Under the pieces are notes generated by a model. That model did not search any database, was not told the origin of the DNA, and saw only the letters and a list, made by a program, of their open reading frames with translations. DNA of 64,000 nucleotides from Desarmillaria ectypa (Eukaryota > Basidiomycota > Agaricomycetes > Agaricales > Physalacriaceae): assembly GCA_030407005.1 (NCBI GenBank), contig JAUDYN010000004.1, positions 2,604,001-2,668,000 of the forward strand, written 5' to 3'. Shown here piece by piece: positions 59,015 to 64,000 of the stretch. Positions within the stretch are counted from its first letter, which is position 1. The number at the start of each line of letters is the position of its first letter. Both the position numbers and the translations under genes were made by a program.

Positions 59015-60070
59015 CTATTCTAGACCGAAGCGCCAGACCTTAATAGACGCGTCTCTAACGACGGGATGCAACTTCTTCTCTTCACCTTCCTCGTCATCAA
59101 CATCGTCGAAATGTCTTGAGCCTGCCACGGTAAGGAGAAGCGGCTCCGTAGGGTGGAAAGCGACCGACGGCACTGCGTCCTCGTGAGCCGGAAAGGATGT
59201 TCGATGTTCGCCAATCAAATCGAAGACATGAACAGTGCCTACTTCATCGCCGACAGCCAACCATCGCCCCGTGGGATGCAGATCAAAGTACCGTCGCTGG
59301 TTCGACGTTGTTGGCGTACCAAAATCATATACGGCCACCGGTGCATCAGGAGCAGACAGATCCCACACATATATGGCTGAATGACGGCGAAAGGAAGCCA
59401 GCAGTTGTCCTGCAGGTGTGAATGCAAGCTGTATAACAGCAGCGCGCGGTCCCCCACCGATGAAACCGACCAACTCGTCATCTTCCTCACCGTATATAGC
59501 AATAGGGAAGTCACAGGGGGTGAGTGTGCCGATGGCGTAGTAGCCCCAAGTGAACGAGATTGCAGAAATGATTCCTTTCAGTCCGTCCTTGCTCTTCTTT
59601 GTCGGCGTGGTAGGAATCCTTAACCCTTCGTGGCCTGGTTGAGAAACTTCAAACACCTCGATAGCATCAGGGTGTCCACAATACAACTTGGTTCCCATAA
59701 GGTTGAATGTCATACAGTGTGGGGCAACATGTTGTTCACGGTGGTCGATAATGGGGTATGATGCGCGGAGACGGCCGTCAGAGGCATCAAGAAGATGGAT
59801 CGGACAATCTCTGATGGCAACAACGAAGCAGAACGTCGCCGGCGTCGAGGGTGAGGCGGTGGGATACCAAGCCCAAGACAGGATCGGCGAGGCTTGGGGT
59901 AAAGTTTTTGTGTCTGAGTCAAGGTGAACGACATGGAATGCACGGTTTTCAGATTGCACTAAGGCTGAAGAAGAGCCATCTGGGCACCATCTTGCTTGTC
60001 GGGCGAAATTGTGTGGGAAGGCGGCGTCGATGGGAAGCGTACATGTTCGTTCAAGCGTAATGTTCGACAT
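59015..60070 (-). CDS. WRAP53/TCAB1-like WD40 protein
   Basis: In animals WRAP53 (TCAB1) binds the CAB box of small Cajal body RNAs and telomerase RNA. Fungal relatives such as Swt21 are linked to splicing. This is a single-exon frame of 351 codons from ATG 60070 (MSNITLERTCTLP). The family marks are in order: FPHNFARQARWCPDGSSSAL, SWAWYPTASPSTPATFCFVV, IRDCPIHLLDASDGRLRASY, MTFNLMGTKLYCGHPDAIEV, GIISAISF, GPRAAVIQLAFTPAGQLLAS, NQRRYFDLHPTGRWLAVGDE and SVAFHPTEPLLLTVAGSRHF. The combination of RWCPDG, the DAxxGxLRASY repeat and the NQRxYFDLxPTG repeat is specific to this family. It lacks the long disordered N-terminus of the vertebrate protein. An acidic insert (DDVDDEEGEE) occurs late, and the protein ends IKVWRFGLE at 59015. 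Confidence 0.88.
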   Translation of the reverse strand: MSNITLERTCTLPIDAAFPHNFARQARWCPDGSSSALVQSENRAFHVVHLDSDTKTLPQASPILSWAWYPTASPSTPATFCFVVAIRDCPIHLLDASDGRLRASYPIIDHREQHVAPHCMTFNLMGTKLYCGHPDAIEVFEVSQPGHEGLRIPTTPTKKSKDGLKGIISAISFTWGYYAIGTLTPCDFPIAIYGEEDDELVGFIGGGPRAAVIQLAFTPAGQLLASFRRHSAIYVWDLSAPDAPVAVYDFGTPTTSNQRRYFDLHPTGRWLAVGDEVGTVHVFDLIGEHRTSFPAHEDAVPSVAFHPTEPLLLTVAGSRHFDDVDDEEGEEKKLHPVVRDASIKVWRFGLE

Positions 60071-60608
60071 TGTGGGAAACAATGATTTGTCAGCAACCCG
60101 TCACACCACAAAGACGTAACGCGTAACTAAACCAGCACAAGGAACTGGCAACGTCATTGAGCCAATTATCTTCAACCCGTTATTGTCGGGAAAACAAAAT
60201 TCCATAGGATATTGTACTATCATGGCACTTTTGTGAGGTATATGTCGCTACCATGGCGCAATATGCCGGCACTCGCTTTGCTTTCTTGTTCTCTGTACCG
60301 GTTCTTCAGGCTCCTGTCTGCCAAATAATGAGTCTCCAATATCGAAGTCGAACAGCGAACTAGAGGTTGGAGAAATTACGGGCGGATCTGGGGTAGAGTC
60401 TGGAACAGGGCGTGTCATAGAGCATAGTATGTATGTGACGCGTGAAACCATTCAATGTACTTCGTATAAACTCGAATTACGTTTCTTTCTTCTAGTTCTT
60501 ATCTTATGTCTCAATAATGCCTTGAAATGAATCGTTTGAACGACACGGCCGATAAGTAACTCCGTTACGGCCGTAGTTTCCGAAAAATTGCTGACCCACA
60601 ATTTTTCC
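60071..60608. promoter_or_regulatory. Divergent region between WRAP53-like gene and BNA3
   Basis: These 538 bases separate two start codons pointing apart and must contain both promoters. Only short frames occur, on the minus strand at about 60248-60451, without family features. No TATA box stands out. Confidence 0.4.
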
Positions 60609-62282
60609 ATGACTGGTCATCGTTTGATTCACCACATCCTCCGTCTTTCTCGACGTCCTCTCTCCATGGCCGCTTCTACTACTGTCAACGGAACGAAAAA
60701 CAGAGACAACCTCATTCCTTTTGCTTCGAGACTGAGAGAAGGTCGGGCGCTTGCTGAGGATGTCTGGTCTATCTTCAAGTATGTGCATTCGGGGCAACCC
60801 ATCGCAACATTGATTAATTTTCTTTCTCCTCGCACAGCTCAGCAAACCTCCCAGCCGACTGCATTAATCTTGGACAAGGATACATGAACTTTCCTCCTCC
60901 AAATTGGGTCAAGGAAGCAGCCCAAGAAGCTCTTTCGCGGGTAGAGACAAATCACTATTCCCATCCCAAGGGTCGCCCACGTCTTCGCAAGGCAATCCAG
61001 AGCTTTTACAGTCCCCAGTTCGGTCGGGAGCTCGATATAGAGAAAGAGATCCTTGTTACCAGTGGAGCGAACGAAGGTACGTGAAACCCCAGCGAAAAAG
61101 ATAACCATCAAGTAATCCAGTTTTCCAGGACAGTACAGTGTTTTCACCGCGTTCCTCGAGAAAGGCGACGAGGTCATCATGTTTGAGCCCTTCTTCGACC
61201 AGTATCTCCCGTCTGTCACCTTCAATGGCGGCGTTCCCGTCTATGTCCCATTGCATCCCCCCAAAGCGGAGAGAAAGTCAACGAGTAACGATTGGTCTAT
61301 TGATATTGACGAGCTTAGGCGTGCGATAACGCCCAAGACAAAGGTCATTATCATCAATACCCCACACAATCCGGTGGGCAAGGTGTTTACGCGTGTCGAA
61401 CTCGAGGGCATCGCCAGCCTAGCGGAAGAATTCAATCTTCTTGTAATGTCGGATGAAGTGGTGCGTATGATTTATCTTTTTGTTTCCTGTATTTAATGTG
61501 TTCCCAGTATGATGGTTTAGTTTTCGATGGCAAAGAACATATTCGGATAGCGACCCTTCCGGGAATGTGGGACCGTACCGTAACTGTCGGGTCTGCAGGA
61601 AGTACGTAGTTTTCGCTTACCTTTGTGAAACGCTTATTAAAGCTGCTCTTATCTTTAGAGGCATTCGCAGCGACCGGCTGGCGTGTAGGCTGGCTTATCG
61701 GACCGGAATCAATCATCCGCCCCACGCTCGCAGCGACGACCCGCATCGTATTCTGCACCAACTCACCCCTCCAGGAAGCCGCAGCCGTTGGACTCGAACT
61801 CGCCCCCAAGCACAACTTCTTTCAGATCCAAAGGGATGAGTATGCGGAGCGTAGGAAGGTGCTTACGGATTGCTTTGATGGCCTTGGGTTAAATTATACT
61901 TTCCCCGAGGGAGGATACTTTGTGTTGTTGGATATATCGAACGTCAAGTTCCCTGATGATTATCCTTTCCCGAAGAGTCTCCAAGGAAGGGGAAGGGATT
62001 TCAAGTTAGTCATCAAGTTCGTCAGTTTTGTTGATTTCTGACAGGACAATAGGGCTAGCTGGTTCCTCGCACTTGAACTTGGCGTTTCATCGATTCCTGT
62101 CAGCGAGGTAAGCTAATCCTATTGCTTGTCATTGATTTTCAGATGTTAATTTTACTTAGTTTTACTGCGAGGAGCATGCCGGCATCGGTGAAGCCTTCCT
62201 CCGCTTTGCATTCTGTAAAGATGTAGATACACTGCACAGAGCAGTTGAGAGGTTACAGGGTATAAAGAAGTATCTACAATAG
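60609..62282 (+). CDS. BNA3: Kynurenine aminotransferase-like PLP enzyme (BNA3 type)
   Basis: This is a class I aminotransferase expected to transaminate kynurenine to kynurenic acid or to act as a cysteine-conjugate beta-lyase. The ATG at 60609 gives an Arg/His-rich start (MTGHRLIHHILRLSRRPLSM) resembling a mitochondrial presequence; a cytosolic form could begin at the later Met 60666. Conserved segments are INLGQGYMNFPPPNWVKEAA, NHYSHPKGRPRLRKAI, ILVTSGANEGQYSVFTAFLE, MFEPFFDQYLPSV, INTPHNPVGKVFTR and DEVYDGLVFDG. The PLP lysine is in TVGSAGKAFAATGWRVGW. EGGYFVLLDISNVKFPDDYP follows, and the end is EHAGIGEAFLRFAFCKDVDT up to KKYLQ and TAG 62280-62282. Introns near 60779-60837, 61077-61128, 61461-61507, 61601-61659, 61990-62043 and 62107-62158 fit the frames. 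The total is about 450 residues. Confidence 0.93.
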
Positions 62283-62881
62283 TCAACCTGTTAAACCTAA
62301 AGTAGAGTTTAGACACTTCGATCCAAGCGAGACGTAAATTCAACATACGCCAAACCAGGTCAAGTGGCGTTGATGAGCGGGAGTCGGGAGACTCTAGATA
62401 TGGCATACCCGACGACGGCGCGCTCGGGGCTCCGGTCCGAACTTTGACTATGGCGCCACGACCGGCCCGTACCTTACATATTTCGGAACTTATCTCCACC
62501 GTCGCAATGTTCAGGCATTAATTCGGTCCATTTCTGTTCCATTTTTTCTGCCCTATGGCAGACGAGACAAGAATCGAGTCAACAGCGTAACATTAATATG
62601 GAAGCAACTATTGCACGCAGGAGATACGCTGCGACCTTGTTTCAACGTGCACTTATCTTTATGTTGTAACGTTAGAATTCTGACCAGAATCGTATGGAGT
62701 GAAGCTTGATCCCGCGAAGGACACCTCCAAGATTTTTTTCCGCCGCGTTCGAACCTTTCTACCTCACCCGCTGTGGTCTACAAATGGGTTAGCCATTAGT
62801 ATACGACAGCTTTTAATAGCTGCGCTTTAAATACTAGGATCAACTGGCGCACAGCCAACATGATGCCACGCTAAAATATCG
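62283..62881. other. Convergent spacer with no supported gene
   Basis: These 599 bases lie between the BNA3 stop and the helicase stop. I see no frame with protein-like character, no repeat and no RNA gene. Some G+C-rich sequence near 62410-62470 has no clear origin. Confidence 0.45.
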
Positions 62882-64000
62882 CTAGTTCTGATTGGTGAGC
62901 CCGTCTACGATACGCGACAAGTTTCCGTCTCTCGAATCCGAGGAGCAATCGTAGTAGGCTGGGTTCGTCGAGATCCGCTGTGCAAGGAATGTAAATGACA
63001 ACACATCCACTATGTCCTGCTTGCTCTGCAGCCTGCCTCGGGTCGTTTGATCCGTATACCACGTCGCTAGCTGATCGGATTCCAAAAGCCGCGACTCCAA
63101 AGGTAATCCCTCGTTCAAGAACCGCATTAGCGTATCCTTTGCTTCACCTTGGCAAAACAAATGGAACTCTCCACTCCCCAAGTGCCGGACAGCCCTACCC
63201 TGCATGTGCACCAACTCCGTGACATCATAGTCCTTCAACCCGTCTTCGGTATGGAAATATTGCGTCCCTAGTACCACCACCACTCCAGCCCTCACAGGAA
63301 CACTCCAACAATATTCCCGCGGCACAATCAGAACCCGAAGCACCCCCTCGGCATACAACTTCACCATCAGATGTCTATCCTCCCTCCGGATTCCCTCGTG
63401 GAAGAACCCGATCCCCTTAAGAAGAAAGTCAATGAGAGAAGCATCTTGCAATCGCATACGGTATTGATCAAAGAACTCTTGTGATATCCCTGCAGGAAGA
63501 TACCCCGCTTCCGTCTCCATCTCCAGTGCGCATTGAGTAATAAGATCCCGCGCAGTTACGCGGCATTGTGCGCGGGACGGCACAAAGACGAGGGCTCCCC
63601 CATTTATGTCTTCGGATCCTGCTCTGATGATAGCAGCATGAGCGGGTTTTGCCATTGCTTTGAATAATGCCGCGGACTGGGGTATGCTGAACATTTGTGT
63701 GTGAGTGGTGAGGCTCTCCCCGCGATCACGGGGTCGGAAACTGTGCAGCGCAAAGGGATCAATATTGAGCCACGCAGCCAGGTCACCTGGGTCATTAAGC
63801 GAATTCGAGGCACAAACGAACCGCGTGGGACATGTCTGTGTGGCATGTAGTAATAATGAAATTGATAGCTCGTAGGTGGCGTCCAAACGTTCGAGATCTT
63901 CGCACACAACAAGGTCAAGCCCTGCGAGTGGTGTGCTGGGGCCTCTGTGAGATAGCGCGTGAAGTAAGAGAGAGGTCGAGACCAAGAGCACTCGTCTACG
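62882..64000 (-). CDS. Ski2-like (Brr2/Slh1-related) helicase cassette, 5' partial, truncated and degenerate
   Basis: The frame is open to the window edge, so the N-terminal part is missing. The visible 370 residues align in outline with the RecA1 end, RecA2 and winged-helix region of Brr2/ASCC3/Slh1 helicases. DLVVCEDLERLDATYELSIS sits where motif II (DExH) should be, SNSLNDPGDLAAWLNIDPFA and HSFRPRDRGESL follow, and GALVFVPSRAQCRVTARDLI is the motif IV region. HEGIRREDRHLMVKLYAEGV and VLRVLIVPREYCWSVPVRAG are equivalents of motifs Iva-V, and VTELVHMQGRAVRHLGSGEF replaces motif VI (QMxGRAGR). It ends shortly after LAQRISTNPAYYDC, at 62882, before a Sec63 domain would appear. Motif II and VI residues are not those of an active ATPase, so this may be an inactive second cassette or a decaying copy. 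Confidence 0.75.
   Translation of the reverse strand, partial: RRRVLLVSTSLLLHALSHRGPSTPLAGLDLVVCEDLERLDATYELSISLLLHATQTCPTRFVCASNSLNDPGDLAAWLNIDPFALHSFRPRDRGESLTTHTQMFSIPQSAALFKAMAKPAHAAIIRAGSEDINGGALVFVPSRAQCRVTARDLITQCALEMETEAGYLPAGISQEFFDQYRMRLQDASLIDFLLKGIGFFHEGIRREDRHLMVKLYAEGVLRVLIVPREYCWSVPVRAGVVVVLGTQYFHTEDGLKDYDVTELVHMQGRAVRHLGSGEFHLFCQGEAKDTLMRFLNEGLPLESRLLESDQLATWYTDQTTRGRLQSKQDIVDVLSFTFLAQRISTNPAYYDCSSDSRDGNLSRIVDGLTNQN

Overview
This is a eukaryotic nuclear window from a filamentous fungus. Genes are dense on both strands and are broken by many short introns (about 45-65 nt, GT-AG, two apparently GC-AG). Intergenic gaps are small and the G+C content is close to 50%. The gene set points to a basidiomycete, most likely an agaricomycete. 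It includes a CSN4 homologue, a BRD8-type bromodomain protein, a WRAP53/TCAB1-type WD40 protein, orphan multipass membrane proteins of the DUF6534 kind and a type II membrane GH17 glucanase. I see no viral genes, CRISPR arrays, intact transposons, rRNA or convincing tRNA.

Layout: 1-1211 is the 3' part of CSN4 (+). 1452-4744 is a CTD kinase of the CTK1/CDK12 type (-). 5272-7144 is a DCAF/WDTC1-like WD40 protein (-). 7429-8967 is a vacuolar aspartic protease (-), divergent from 9091-11232, a BRD8/Bdc1-like bromodomain gene (+). 11590-23074 is the giant TRA1 gene (-), convergent with the bromodomain gene. 23509-25473 is an orphan multipass membrane protein (+). 25685-26873 is verprolin/WIP (+). 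27095-28865 is PDI (+). 28944-32172 is gamma-tubulin complex component GCP3/Spc98 (-). 32378-33187 is TCTP (-), head to head with 33365-35129, UTP15 (+). 35170-37559 is a CTNNBL1-like protein (-), head to head with 37725-39794, RAD7 (+). 39948-40136 is a 62-residue unknown (-). 40437-43722 is an M28 glutamate-carboxypeptidase-like enzyme (+). 44140-45848 is a decayed M24 peptidase pseudogene (+). 46032-48277 is VPS17 (-). 48621-50333 is a membrane-anchored GH17 protein (-). 50835-52292 is RIB1 (-). 52714-53372 is a small single-pass membrane protein (+). 54121-55966 is an unknown coiled-coil, proline-rich, zinc-finger-like protein (+). 56387-58092 is a DUF6534-like membrane protein (+). 58151-58720 is an unknown ORF with one in-frame TAA (+). 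59015-60070 is a WRAP53-like protein (-). 60609-62282 is a BNA3-type aminotransferase (+). 62882-64000 is the C-terminal part of a Ski2-like helicase cassette (-).

Most genes are housekeeping: chromatin acetylation (TRA1 and the bromodomain protein would meet in NuA4), transcription elongation, ribosome biogenesis and growth (UTP15, TCTP), splicing (CTNNBL1-like), nucleotide excision repair (RAD7), secretory folding (PDI), endosomal sorting (VPS17), microtubule nucleation (GCP3), riboflavin synthesis (RIB1) and tryptophan catabolism (BNA3). There is no obvious operon-like or biosynthetic cluster. The points most worth a second look are the NuA4 gene neighbours, the GC-AG introns, the decayed M24 gene, the degenerate helicase cassette, the unknown ORF after the DUF6534-like gene, and two candidate promoter elements (a UPRE-like site before PDI and an RRPE-like site before UTP15). 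Gene boundaries were inferred by eye from reading frames, splice signals and remembered family consensus, without alignment.
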